Positions 9,106-18,075 of a stretch of 64,000 bases of DNA are shown one piece after another. Source of the stretch: Labrenzia sp. THAF82. GTDB taxonomy: Bacteria; Pseudomonadota; Alphaproteobacteria; Rhizobiales; Stappiaceae. The translations under genes were made by a program, and so were the position numbers. The DNA lies in the NCBI RefSeq assembly GCF_009363435.1, contig NZ_CP045354.1, forward strand, positions 810,001-874,000. The letters are read 5' to 3'. Numbering within the stretch: the stretch's first letter is position 1; every line of letters begins with the position of its first letter. Under the pieces are notes generated by a model. That model was given only the letters and a program-made list of their open reading frames with translations. It was not told where the DNA came from and searched no databases.

Positions 9106-10098
9106 TCAGAGCTTTTTCGCCGCATCCATGATCTTTTGACCCAGATCGCCGGTTTTCTCGATATAGGCCTCGTAGACGGGTTCGCTGACGGTTTTCCATG
9201 CGGTGATTTCCTCCGCAGTCGGACGATAAACCGTCATGCCGTTTTCTTCGGCCGCCTTATAGGCGTCCGCCTCGATCTGCGACATGCGATCACGAACATC
9301 GTTTTCTGCCGTCAATGCCGCTGCCTGCACAATCGCCTTGTGCTCTTCGGACAGCCCGTTCCAGAAGTCCGTATTGACGACGACAATGAACTCAATGTCC
9401 GCATTGTTGGTGACGGTGATCGTGTCCATGACATCCCAGAGTTTTCTGGATTTCACGCCGGAAACACCGGTCATGCCAATATCAACGGTGCCTCGCTGGT
9501 ACGCTAGATATTGCTCTGAACCTGAAATCAGTGTCGGCGCTCCACCGGCTGCCTTGACGAAGTCACCAAGCGTCTTGCCGAAGACACGAACCTTTTTGCC
9601 CTTCATGTCTTCAGGTGTCTTGATCGGTGCTTCCTTGGACAGCATGATGGCGCCGCCATAGGCCTGCCACCACAAGACGGTCGATCCCGTATCCTGGATG
9701 GCCTCGTCCAACGGTCCACGGACAGCTGACCCCGGGGCGACAGCTGCACGAACCTTTTCTTCGGTATCGAACAGGAACGGCTGATAGAAGATGTCGACTG
9801 CCGGAACGTCCCCGACATATCGGGTCAGTGAGGCGACACCCATCTCGATTGCGCCGGACCCGACAGCTGCCGGAACTTCCTTGTCCTTGTAAAGCTGGGC
9901 GGAATCATAAATTTCGACCGCGATGTCACCGTTTGAATTCTTTTCCACTTCTTCCTTGAAGAGGAGCAGGTTCTGGCCGAGATGGCTGGTGAGCGGCAGT
10001 TGCAGCGAAATCCGCAATGTTGTGTCGGCTGCCAAAGTGGAGCCAGCAGAAAGACCAAGCGCAATTGCGGCGCCGAGCGCCCAATTCAATGTTTTCAT
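9106..10098 (-). CDS. TRAP transporter substrate-binding protein (DctP-type)
   Basis: 330 residues from ATG 10098, preceded by GGGAGGA with 5 nt spacing. The signal peptide ends at STLAA before DTTLRIS. Family features: LRISLQLPLTSHLGQN, the VEIYDSAQLYKDKE block and the GKKVRVFGKTLGDFVKA block, which includes the conserved Arg that binds the carboxylate of TRAP ligands. First gene of the operon P-Q-M-lyase; a 19-bp palindrome lies about 85-100 bp upstream. Ligand unknown; an organic acid is likely. Confidence 0.94.
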   Translation of the reverse strand: MKTLNWALGAAIALGLSAGSTLAADTTLRISLQLPLTSHLGQNLLLFKEEVEKNSNGDIAVEIYDSAQLYKDKEVPAAVGSGAIEMGVASLTRYVGDVPAVDIFYQPFLFDTEEKVRAAVAPGSAVRGPLDEAIQDTGSTVLWWQAYGGAIMLSKEAPIKTPEDMKGKKVRVFGKTLGDFVKAAGGAPTLISGSEQYLAYQRGTVDIGMTGVSGVKSRKLWDVMDTITVTNNADIEFIVVVNTDFWNGLSEEHKAIVQAAALTAENDVRDRMSQIEADAYKAAEENGMTVYRPTAEEITAWKTVSEPVYEAYIEKTGDLGQKIMDAAKKL

Positions 10099-10181
10099 GA
10101 TTTCCTCCCAAATACGCCGACCAGTCTGGCAAAGCTGCAATTTGGGGTCAATGAGATCTGTGCCGATCAATCATTACGATA

Positions 10182-10200
10182 ACTCAACAAACACTTGAGT
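10182..10200 (-). promoter_or_regulatory. Palindrome upstream of the TRAP operon
   Basis: ACTCAA (10182-10187) and TTGAGT (10195-10200) form perfect 6-bp arms around a 7-bp spacer, 84 bp upstream of the binding-protein start. The size fits a dimeric repressor or activator site (GntR/IclR/LysR class). No regulator gene adjoins the operon in the window. Confidence 0.4.
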
Positions 10201-10269
10201 CATTCGGGATGTATGAAACCCAGAGCCGCTCATTCAGCCACAAAAACGACTTTGGTCTGGCCAAACGTG

Positions 10270-10302
10270 AAAAACCACCGCCGGCGTGACCTCCGGCGAT
10301 GG
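10270..10302 (-). terminator. Rho-independent terminator after the EF-hand gene
   Basis: On the minus strand, a 10-bp stem (10293-10302 with 10275-10284, one G-U) with an 8-nt loop is followed by five T (10274-10270). It lies about 63 bp after the EF-hand stop and insulates the TRAP operon from upstream reading. Confidence 0.8.
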
Positions 10303-10364
10303 TCTTGATCGGGCGGCTGCGCCGCGCTGGCGGAGTTATGGGGGGTAACCGCCCGAAACCGCTG

Positions 10365-10595
10365 TTACGGCTGAACTGTTGCGAACTCGTCCGGATCCAG
10401 CATGCTGTCCTGGTTCGCATCTGCGGCCTTGAAAAGATCTTCCGACATGGTCGGAACAGCAGCCGTGATTTCTTCAAAAGTTACGAAACCGTCCTGGTTG
10501 CTGTCGACCGCCTCAAAGGACATGCCCTGTGCAAGAGCCGCAGAAGAAACGGTGAAAGCACCAACGAGGATCGCGGCAGTAAGACGTTTGGACAT
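10365..10595 (-). CDS. Small secreted EF-hand protein
   Basis: 76 residues from ATG 10595, with GGAGG 7 nt upstream. A signal peptide (cleavage near SSAALAQ) precedes two EF-hand loops: DSNQDGFVTFEE and DANQDSMLDPDE, both with acidic residues at positions 1, 3, 5 and 12. A periplasmic or secreted Ca2+-binding role is likely. Monocistronic, followed by a clear terminator. No partner is evident from context. Confidence 0.85.
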   Translation of the reverse strand: MSKRLTAAILVGAFTVSSAALAQGMSFEAVDSNQDGFVTFEEITAAVPTMSEDLFKAADANQDSMLDPDEFATVQP

Positions 10596-10781
10596 GATAT
10601 GACCTCCAACTGTTTGGTTTTGGTCTTGGTGTTCCGTCCATTCGTCAGGTCCCTGCGACCCGTCGAACCGGAACAGGGAGGACTTTGCTGCCGGATCGCG
10701 ACGGGCAAAGGGCCGCTTGAGGAAAAAGTCGCGGCATTGTTGTGGCCGATGTAAAGATTCAGTCACTGGTTGGTCAAATTC

Positions 10782-10797
10782 CTGTCAATTTTGACAG
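10782..10797. promoter_or_regulatory. Palindrome in the yggS/EF-hand gap
   Basis: CTGTCAATTTTGACAG reads CTGTCAAAATTGACAG on the other strand: six-base arms CTGTCA/TGACAG around ATTT. It lies in the 264-bp gap upstream of the EF-hand gene and contains a TTGACA-like box on the minus strand, so it could be an operator over its promoter or a small hairpin after yggS. Confidence 0.3.
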
Positions 10798-10859
10798 TTT
10801 CAGGCAGCTTCGCGACTGAGAAAGGCTTTCTTGCTGCGAATGTCTGTGCCAAACGCCAC

Positions 10860-11531
10860 TTAACGGTAATCTCGTGCCCCGAAAATTGCCGAGCCGACCC
10901 GAACGTGAGTCGCACCAAAACCAACCGCGGTCTTGTAGTCCGACGACATACCCATGGAGAGGCCTTTGATCGCATTACGGGCAGCGATCTTCTCCAGAAG
11001 GGCAAAATGCTCGCCTGGAGCTTCATCAACAGGCGGAATACACATGAGGCCGACAATATCCAGTCCGACGTCGTCGCGGCAGGCGCTAATGAAGGCGTCA
11101 ACGTCCTGAGGGGCTATCCCCGCCTTTTGTGGTTCCTCGCCGGTGTTGACCTGGATGAAACACGGCAGCTGGCGACCTTGCCTGTCCATCTCCGATTTCA
11201 GTGCCTTCGCGATCTTCAGGCGGTCCACGGTATGAATCACGTCGAAAGTTGCAACGGCTTCCTTGGCCTTGTTGGACTGCAGGGGGCCAATCAGATGCAA
11301 TTCGATCTCATCAAAGTCGTCACGCAATCCGGGCCATTTCTGCATTGCCTCCTGTACCCGGTTCTCGCCAAAAACACGTTGGCCGGCCTCCAGGACCGGG
11401 CGAATTGATGCGCTGTCGAATGTTTTGGATACGGCAATCAACGTGACCGACCCTGATGCCCGGCCGAATTCGGACTCAGCCTTATTGATGTCGGTCAGGG
11501 TCGCGGCGAGACGCTCAGCGGCATCGGTCAT
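10860..11531 (-). CDS. yggS: YggS family PLP homeostasis protein
   Basis: 223 residues from ATG 11531 (GGAG 6 nt upstream). LIAVSKTF contains the PLP-binding Lys near the N-terminus; GENRVQEAMQKW, HLIGPLQSNKAK, IHTVDR, QVNTGEEPQKAG and LSMGMSSDY are all conserved family blocks. The cytosolic protein binds pyridoxal phosphate and balances vitamin B6 and amino-acid pools without known catalysis. Divergent from leuS across 366 bp. A B6 kinase gene (pdxY) occurs 50 kb away in the same window. Confidence 0.95.
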   Translation of the reverse strand: MTDAAERLAATLTDINKAESEFGRASGSVTLIAVSKTFDSASIRPVLEAGQRVFGENRVQEAMQKWPGLRDDFDEIELHLIGPLQSNKAKEAVATFDVIHTVDRLKIAKALKSEMDRQGRQLPCFIQVNTGEEPQKAGIAPQDVDAFISACRDDVGLDIVGLMCIPPVDEAPGEHFALLEKIAARNAIKGLSMGMSSDYKTAVGFGATHVRVGSAIFGARDYR

Positions 11532-11897
11532 CAAGTGCTCCATGAGAAAACAGACTGACGATAGAGACACTCCGGTCTCAGACATTGGCTACATGGGGTC
11601 TGTCATAACCATGTTTGAAATCAGCTTCAAATGGCATCTTGTTCATCGGTGTTGAAGGGCCTGTCTGTGAGTGGCGCATCTTCACAAAGGTCGACTTCTT
11701 GTGCGCTTTTGACCGGAAAAGGTACCCGATCCACCGCTCCAACCGCTTTACGGATGCGGCTTTGCGCAATAAACAGGCTTCAGCAGGCACAAACGTCTGA
11801 CACATGTTGACCGCGGGCAGGATTTCTGGTGACAGTCCGGCAGTCATTCATTCACAAATTCCGCCAGATCCGGCGGCAAGAACAAACGGCATAATTG
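11532..11897. other. Divergent gap yggS/leuS
   Basis: 366 bp between divergent starts. Short open frames exist on both strands but lack a good ribosome site or recognisable product. It should hold the promoters of both genes. No tRNA, riboswitch or repeat was recognised. Confidence 0.4.
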
Positions 11898-14519
11898 ATG
11901 GCAACGGAACGGTACAACGCGCGCGAAGTCGAAGCGCGCTGGCAAAAGGTCTGGAACGACAAGGATGTGTTCGTCACGCATAACGACGACCCGCGCGACA
12001 AGTATTATGTCCTTGAAATGTTCCCCTATCCGTCCGGCCGTATTCACATGGGTCATGTGCGCAATTACGCCATGGGCGATGTGGTTGCCCGCTACAAGCG
12101 TGCAAAAGGCTTCAATGTTCTGCATCCGATGGGTTGGGACGCCTTTGGCATGCCGGCAGAAAACGCAGCCATGCAAAACAAGGTTCACCCAAAGGACTGG
12201 ACCTACGAAAATATTGCCACGATGCGAGACCAGCTCAAGATCATGGGTCTTTCGCTGGACTGGAGCCGTGAATTTGCGACCTGCGATGTAGGGTACTACA
12301 CGCAGCAGCAGCGCCTGTTCCTGAGGTTCCTGGAAGCCGGTCTGGTCTATCGTAAGAACGCCAAGGTCAATTGGGACCCTGTCGACATGACGGTTCTGGC
12401 GAACGAACAGGTGATCGACGGCCGCGGCTGGAGATCGGGGGCGCTGGTAGAGCAGCGCGAGTTGACCCAATGGTTCTTCAAGATCTCTGACTTTTCGGAA
12501 GATCTGCTGGAGGCGATCGATACTCTCGACCGCTGGCCGGACAAGGTTCGTCTGATGCAGAAGAACTGGATCGGCCGTTCGGAAGGCCTCCGTGTGCGGT
12601 TTGAATTTACCGAAGCAGCACCAACAGGCGATAAGACGCTGGAGATCTTTACCACGCGGCCGGACACCCTGTATGGGGCATCGTTCATGGGGCTTTCGCC
12701 CGATCATCCGATCTCGTTGAAGGTTGCCGAGGGCAATCCGGAGCTGCAGGCGTTCATTGAGGAATGCCGCCGGGTTGGAACTTCGGAAGAAGCCATTGAA
12801 AAAGCGGAAAAGAAGGGTATCGATACCGGTCTGCGGGTCAGGCATCCCCTGGACGTGTCTTTGGAGTTGCCGGTCTATGTCGCCAATTTCATCCTGATGG
12901 ACTACGGAACCGGGGCCATTTTTGCGTGCCCTGCACACGATCAACGCGATCTGGATTTTGCACGCAAATATGAGTTGCCGGTCAAACCCGTTGTTTTGCC
13001 GAAGGATGCAGATCCGGCAAGTTTCGATGTCGGCACTGAGGCTTTCACCGACGACGGCACGATTTTCAATTCGGACTTCCTGGACGGTCTGTCAATTGCG
13101 GATGCTAAGGAAGCGGTTGCGAAGAAACTGGAGACGGTCAGCGTCGATGGAACGCCTCAGGCAGAGCGTCAGGTAAATTTTCGCCTGCGCGACTGGGGTA
13201 TTTCACGCCAGCGGTACTGGGGTTGTCCGATCCCGGTCGTTCACTGCGACGACTGCGGTGTCGTGCCGGAAAAAGACGAGAACCTGCCCGTTCAGTTGCC
13301 GGATGATATCAATTTCGACAAACCGGGCAATCCGCTGGATCGACATGCGACCTGGCGCGATACCACCTGCCCGAAATGCGGGAAACCGGCCAAACGTGAA
13401 ACCGACACCATGGATACCTTTGTCGACAGTTCCTGGTATTTTGCGCGGTTCACGGCACCGGACTGCAATGAGCCGACCGACCCTGCTGCGGCCAATGGCT
13501 GGTTGCCGGTCGATCAGTATATCGGCGGCATCGAACATGCGATCCTGCACCTGCTCTATTCGCGCTTCTTCACCCGCGCGATGCAGAAAGTTGGTGCGCT
13601 TGATCTGAAAGAGCCGTTCAAGGGTCTCTTTACGCAGGGCATGGTCACGCACGAGACCTACCGTCTCGGCGAAGGTGCCAACGGTCAATGGATTGCACCT
13701 GCGGAAATCAAGATCGAGGAAGTCGACGGTTCACGGCGCGCGACGCTGCTTGATTCAGGCGAAGAGGTTGTCATCGGCTCGATTGAAAAAATGTCGAAGT
13801 CCAAACGCAACACGGTCGATCCGACAGACATCATCGACACCTATGGCGCAGACACAGCCCGATGGTTCATGCTGTCTGACAGCCCACCGGAGCGTGATGT
13901 CATCTGGACCGAAGATGGCGTTCAGGGTGCATGGCGCTTTGTCCAGCGTGTCTGGCGTTTGATCGGAGAGATTTCGGAAAAGATCGAACCTCGCGGTGGA
14001 ACTGCGCCAGAAGTGAGCGGAAAGGCGCTTGAGTTGCGCCGGACCAGCCACAAAACTTTGGCCGCCGTTTCAAATGATCTGGAAGGCCTCGGTTTCAATC
14101 GGGCCGTTGCCCGTCTTTATGAGCTGGTCAACACGATCAGCAAAACCTTCAACGACGGTGATGCCGACGGAGCAGCACGTTATGCAATCCGGGAAGCTGC
14201 CGATTTTCTCGTCCAGATGATGGCGCCCATGATGCCGCATCTGGCGGAAGAATGCTGGTCTGCGCTTGGTCATGACAACCTGATTTCCGAGGCCAAATGG
14301 CCCGAGCCGGAGAGTGAACTGTTGGTTGAAGACAGTGTCACATATCCGATCCAGGTGAATGGCAAACGGCGCGGCGAACTGACAATTGCAAAAGACGCTT
14401 CCAAAGAAGAGGTCGAAGCGGCTACTCTGGCGCTTGACTTCGTTCGCAAGGCTTTGGACGGAAATTCACCGAAGAAGCTCATTGTTGTGCCGCAAAGGAT
14501 CGTAAATGTCGTTGTTTGA
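11898..14519 (+). CDS. leuS: Leucyl-tRNA synthetase
   Basis: 873 residues, normal bacterial length. Class I signatures HMGH (residues 50-53, in [18 protein letters not shown]) and KMSKS (631-635) are present. The editing CP1 insert is recognisable ([12 protein letters not shown]; later [18 protein letters not shown]), followed by the zinc-like CDDCG / CPKCG cysteines and the anticodon-binding C-terminus. The ATG at 11898 is preferred to a TTG one codon upstream. It overlaps lptE by 14 bp, giving the alphaproteobacterial leuS-lptE-holA operon. Confidence 0.98.
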   Translation: MATERYNAREVEARWQKVWNDKDVFVTHNDDPRDKYYVLEMFPYPSGRIHMGHVRNYAMGDVVARYKRAKGFNVLHPMGWDAFGMPAENAAMQNKVHPKDWTYENIATMRDQLKIMGLSLDWSREFATCDVGYYTQQQRLFLRFLEAGLVYRKNAKVNWDPVDMTVLANEQVIDGRGWRSGALVEQRELTQWFFKISDFSEDLLEAIDTLDRWPDKVRLMQKNWIGRSEGLRVRFEFTEAAPTGDKTLEIFTTRPDTLYGASFMGLSPDHPISLKVAEGNPELQAFIEECRRVGTSEEAIEKAEKKGIDTGLRVRHPLDVSLELPVYVANFILMDYGTGAIFACPAHDQRDLDFARKYELPVKPVVLPKDADPASFDVGTEAFTDDGTIFNSDFLDGLSIADAKEAVAKKLETVSVDGTPQAERQVNFRLRDWGISRQRYWGCPIPVVHCDDCGVVPEKDENLPVQLPDDINFDKPGNPLDRHATWRDTTCPKCGKPAKRETDTMDTFVDSSWYFARFTAPDCNEPTDPAAANGWLPVDQYIGGIEHAILHLLYSRFFTRAMQKVGALDLKEPFKGLFTQGMVTHETYRLGEGANGQWIAPAEIKIEEVDGSRRATLLDSGEEVVIGSIEKMSKSKRNTVDPTDIIDTYGADTARWFMLSDSPPERDVIWTEDGVQGAWRFVQRVWRLIGEISEKIEPRGGTAPEVSGKALELRRTSHKTLAAVSNDLEGLGFNRAVARLYELVNTISKTFNDGDADGAARYAIREAADFLVQMMAPMMPHLAEECWSALGHDNLISEAKWPEPESELLVEDSVTYPIQVNGKRRGELTIAKDASKEEVEAATLALDFVRKALDGNSPKKLIVVPQRIVNVVV

Positions 14520-15081
14520 CAACATCTTCGAGAAGAGAGCCGCCTGGCGCCGCGGTGCACTTTGCGTTGGATTTGCAGCAGCAGTCCTTTTGAGCGGGTG
14601 TCAGGTGCGCCCGCTCTACGGCACGAGCACCGGGGAATTCGGGTCGGTTTCGTCACCCGTCGCGGCTGAAATGGCGGCCATCGATCTGGATTCGATCGAT
14701 GCTCAGTTTGCCAACAACGATGCTTCGCGTGTTCTTTACAATGAGCTGACTTACAGGTTTGAGCGCGGCGGTGAAGCGCCGGCCAAGAAATACAGGCTGA
14801 AGGTGCTGATTGACGTCAGCAATTCTGAAGTTGGTGTGGAACGGTTTGCAGATGTGCCGTCCGCCTACAACACCACGATGAATTCGACCTTTGTCCTGAG
14901 TGACCTGTCGACCGATGAAACGTTGATGTCGGGCCGGGCCTTCAAGACCGCTTCCTATGACTTCTCGGATCAACGGTTTGCCAATACGCGTGCCTACCGG
15001 GATGCTCAGGAACGGGTTGCCAAGTCGGTTGCCGATGACATCACCGCTCGTGTTGCGGGCTATTTTGCAAGCCAGCAATAG
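14506..15081 (+). CDS. lptE: LPS-assembly lipoprotein LptE
   Basis: 191 residues. A short basic N-terminus and hydrophobic stretch end in the lipobox LLSGC, then QVRPLYG, a typical start of mature alphaproteobacterial LptE. The rest shows the LptE pattern ([12 protein letters not shown] ... [10 protein letters not shown]). The protein plugs the LptD barrel in the outer membrane for LPS export. It starts inside the 3' end of leuS and is followed by holA, the usual order. Confidence 0.92.
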   Translation: MSLFDNIFEKRAAWRRGALCVGFAAAVLLSGCQVRPLYGTSTGEFGSVSSPVAAEMAAIDLDSIDAQFANNDASRVLYNELTYRFERGGEAPAKKYRLKVLIDVSNSEVGVERFADVPSAYNTTMNSTFVLSDLSTDETLMSGRAFKTASYDFSDQRFANTRAYRDAQERVAKSVADDITARVAGYFASQQ

Positions 15082-15105
15082 TTTTCTGGCAGAGGTGCGC
15101 CGGCC

Positions 15106-16146
15106 GTGACCGTTCTGAAAGCTGCGGAAATCGATCGGTTCGTTGCCAATCCACCTGACGCTGGTGGCGTGGTGCTTGTGTTCGGTCCGGACACCGGACT
15201 GGTATCGGAGCGGGCAACACGGCTCGTCAACAAAGCGTCTGAAGGGGATAGCGACCCTTTCAATCTGATCAAGATTGACGCTGCTGATATCAGCGCAGAC
15301 CCCAATCGACTCATTGACGAGGTGCTGACAGTCCCACTTTTCGGCGGTCGCCGGATCGTCTGGGTCAAGGACGCCAGCGGCAAGAACCTCAACCCCGCAA
15401 TGGAGCCGGTTCTCAAACTGGATGACTGGCAGACCCTTGTCGTTCTTGAAGCTGGGGATATCAAGAAGGGCGCTGGCCTCAGGAAACTTGTCGAGACGCA
15501 CAAGCGTGCCATAGCCTTGCCGTGCTATGCCGACAGCGATCGGGGCATCGATCATCTGATCGACGAAGAAACCCGCGAAGCCGGTCTCTCCATAACCCGG
15601 GAAGCGCGTGCGTCATTGCATAGCTTGCTGGGTGGCGACCGGATGGCGAGCCGGGGGGAACTAAAGAAGCTCTGTCTTTATGCACTCCACAAAGGCCGCA
15701 TCGACAGTGAAGACATTGAAGCCATCATCGGTGACGCCTCTGCCTTCGAGACATCGGAACTGATTGATGCCGCCGCTACCGGCGATCTTGCCATGCTGGA
15801 TCATGGCCTGGAGCGTTTGGCCGAAGCGGGATCGAAAGCATCCGTCATTGCCAATCAGGCACTCAAGCATTTTCAGCAACTGCACCGTATGCGTATCGAT
15901 GTCGACCAGGGCAAGAGCGCACAGGCGGTCATTGATGGCCAGCGCCCCCCTGTTTTCTTCAGCCGCAAGCCGAAATTCTCGCAACAATTGCGAATCTGGG
16001 CACTGAAGGATCTTGAAAAAGCGATGGACATCCTCAGCGAAGCAACCCGGATCTCCCGACTGAATGATCCGCTCGGTGTGCCGGTCCTGTCCGAAGCGTT
16101 GTTGAAACTCGGGCGTGCGGCAAGAGCCAGAAACCAGCGCCGCTGA
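15106..16146 (+). CDS. holA: DNA polymerase III delta subunit
   Basis: 346 residues from GTG 15106, 24 bp after lptE. N-terminal VLVFGPDTGLVSERA (the degenerate nucleotide loop of delta), VPLFGGRRIVWVKDA and the collar domain are recognisable. HolA opens the beta clamp within the clamp loader. Third gene of leuS-lptE-holA. Confidence 0.95.
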   Translation: MTVLKAAEIDRFVANPPDAGGVVLVFGPDTGLVSERATRLVNKASEGDSDPFNLIKIDAADISADPNRLIDEVLTVPLFGGRRIVWVKDASGKNLNPAMEPVLKLDDWQTLVVLEAGDIKKGAGLRKLVETHKRAIALPCYADSDRGIDHLIDEETREAGLSITREARASLHSLLGGDRMASRGELKKLCLYALHKGRIDSEDIEAIIGDASAFETSELIDAAATGDLAMLDHGLERLAEAGSKASVIANQALKHFQQLHRMRIDVDQGKSAQAVIDGQRPPVFFSRKPKFSQQLRIWALKDLEKAMDILSEATRISRLNDPLGVPVLSEALLKLGRAARARNQRR

Positions 16147-16276
16147 ATAGGCCCTTTCCAGTGTCCTCGTGCGCATCGGTTGGGTGCAAAGGCTAGCTTG
16201 GCACATCGTCGTACTTGCTAGTGTGCGCTGCAATAGGCTTTATTCCCGTGCAGAACACAGAATACGGGAGGCGCAG

Positions 16277-17329
16277 GTGAGCAAGACCAATCGCGGCAAT
16301 TTTTTTGAAGATTTCAAAGTCGGGCAAGTGATCCGACACGCAACGCCGCGCACTGTCACCAGTGGTGACCAGACACTCTATACAGCGTTGTATGGCTCCC
16401 GGTTCGCAGTCCAATCCTCAGATGCATTTGCCAAATCGCTTGGTTATGCGCAGGCTCCGGTCGATGATTTCCTGACGTTTCATATTGTCTTTGGTAAAAC
16501 CGTTCCGGACATCTCACTCAATGCAGTTGCCAATCTGGGGTATGCAGGGGGGCGTTTTCTGGCTCCGGTTTATCCCGGAGATACAATCTCGACCGTTTCG
16601 GAAGTCATCGGCAAGAAAGAAAATTCCAACGGGAAAACCGGCGTCGTTTACGTGCGATCCACCGGCTACACTTCCACCGGGACAGAGGTTTTGGATTACG
16701 TCCGCTGGGTGATGGTCAACAAGCGCGATGCAGATAGCCCCGCGCCCGAGGCCGTTGTGCCCGAACTGCCAGCGGCTTTGGATCCTCAGTCACTGGGAAC
16801 TGCCGTTCCGTTGTTGGATGCGGCTAACTGGGACAACGACCTTTCAGGGTCGGGTTTCCGCTTTGACGACTATGAGGTCGGTGAAAAAATCGATCATGTC
16901 GATGGAATGACCGTTGAAGAAGCCGAGCATCAAATGGCAACCCGTCTTTATCAAAATACGGCCAAGGTGCATTTCAACCAGCACACGGAAGCCCACAGCC
17001 GGTTCGGTCACCGGCTGGTCTACGGGGGTCATGTGATTTCGATCGCAAGAGCGCTGTCCTTCAATGGCCTTGCCAATGCATTCCATATCAGCGGCATCAA
17101 CGGCGGCCGTCACGTCGGACCGCTTGGGGCGGGTGACACGGTCTATGCCTGGTCGGAAGTGCTGGACAAGTCGGATATTGATGGACGATCTGATGTCGGC
17201 GCTTTGCGACTTCGCCTTGTCGCGACCAAGAACCGGTCCTGTGCGGACTTCCCCGACAAGACTGCTGACGGGAAATACCTGGATGAAGTGATCCTCGACT
17301 TCGACTACTGGGCGATGATGCCGAAATAG
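16277..17329 (+). CDS. mch: Mesaconyl-CoA hydratase (MaoC-type, double hotdog)
   Basis: 350 residues from GTG 16277, with GGGAGG 5 nt upstream. The N-terminus (SKTNRGNFFEDF, HATPRTVTSGDQ, APVDDFLTFH, FGKTVPDISLNAVANLGYA) closely resembles the Rhodobacter enzyme as I remember it. Two hotdog halves are seen, the second with the hydratase block FNQHTEAHSRFGHRLVYGGH. The reaction interconverts mesaconyl-C1-CoA and beta-methylmalyl-CoA in the ethylmalonyl-CoA pathway for acetyl-CoA assimilation. The remaining pathway genes are outside the window; an HD-domain gene follows. Confidence 0.93.
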   Translation: MSKTNRGNFFEDFKVGQVIRHATPRTVTSGDQTLYTALYGSRFAVQSSDAFAKSLGYAQAPVDDFLTFHIVFGKTVPDISLNAVANLGYAGGRFLAPVYPGDTISTVSEVIGKKENSNGKTGVVYVRSTGYTSTGTEVLDYVRWVMVNKRDADSPAPEAVVPELPAALDPQSLGTAVPLLDAANWDNDLSGSGFRFDDYEVGEKIDHVDGMTVEEAEHQMATRLYQNTAKVHFNQHTEAHSRFGHRLVYGGHVISIARALSFNGLANAFHISGINGGRHVGPLGAGDTVYAWSEVLDKSDIDGRSDVGALRLRLVATKNRSCADFPDKTADGKYLDEVILDFDYWAMMPK

Positions 17330-17443
17330 GGTCTACCGATCCGGCTTCCGGTCGTTTCGAAGACTGCCCACGCCGGATTTGCCCTGGACAAGATGAGTTT
17401 CGATTGCCCACATTCAGGTGAGGACTATGGAGGCGCATCAACC

Positions 17444-18046
17444 ATGAAAACCGTTTCGTTCACGCAGATGAAAGACGGCACGAAGCAGGACTATGATCTG
17501 CTGGCCGAGGCAGAAAAACCGTATCATGGTTTGACCGCAGACCGGATTTTCGCCGAACTTCGACGCCAAGGTGAAGACACGCTTTCGGGCTACAAGATCA
17601 CCCGGCTTGAACATGGGCTCCAGTCCGCGACCCGGGCACGCAGGGAAGGTGCTGATATCGACTGGATTGTCGGTGCATTGCTGCACGATGTCGGCGACGG
17701 ATTGGCACCGCAGAACCATGATCGGTTTTCAGCTGAAGTCATCCGTCCGTTTGTTCGTGACGAGGTGGCCTGGGTGGTCGAGCATCACGGCATCTTTCAA
17801 ATGATCTACTATGCCCATCACTATGGCTGGGATGGAAATGCGCGGGATCGTTTCAAGGACCACATGCATTTTCAAGCCTGTGCGGATTTCTGCGAGCGCT
17901 GGGATCAAAGTTCATTCGATCCGGATTATGAATACGATCCGCTGGAAAGTTTTGAACCTCTGGTTCGGGACGTGTTTGCGCGCAAGGCCTATGACCCGTC
18001 GGTCCTTCAGACAGGCGTGTCAAAAGGTTTGCCGCCTCTCAGTTGA
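17444..18046 (+). CDS. HD-domain protein, PhnZ/MIOX-like
   Basis: 200 residues from ATG 17444 (GGAGG about 10 nt upstream). Metal ligands appear in the order H (LEHGLQSA), HD (LLHDVGDG), H (PQNHDRFS), H (VVEHHGIFQ) and D (RWDQSSFDP). This H-HD-H-H-D pattern is that of mixed-valent di-iron oxygenases such as PhnZ and myo-inositol oxygenase, rather than plain phosphohydrolases. It lies 114 bp after mch on the same strand, with no phosphonate genes nearby. Substrate unknown; phosphohydrolase activity cannot be excluded. Confidence 0.8.
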   Translation: MKTVSFTQMKDGTKQDYDLLAEAEKPYHGLTADRIFAELRRQGEDTLSGYKITRLEHGLQSATRARREGADIDWIVGALLHDVGDGLAPQNHDRFSAEVIRPFVRDEVAWVVEHHGIFQMIYYAHHYGWDGNARDRFKDHMHFQACADFCERWDQSSFDPDYEYDPLESFEPLVRDVFARKAYDPSVLQTGVSKGLPPLS

Positions 18047-18075
18047 TCAGAGGCGGAAATCCAGAGGCAATGAGG

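Noticed and set aside
11844-12944. 366-residue open frame antisense to leuS
   Set aside because: It lies entirely within leuS on the other strand apart from its end, has no family pattern, and leuS is certain.
14653-15555. 300-residue antisense frame over lptE/holA
   Set aside because: Spans two certain genes and lacks a ribosome site or motif.
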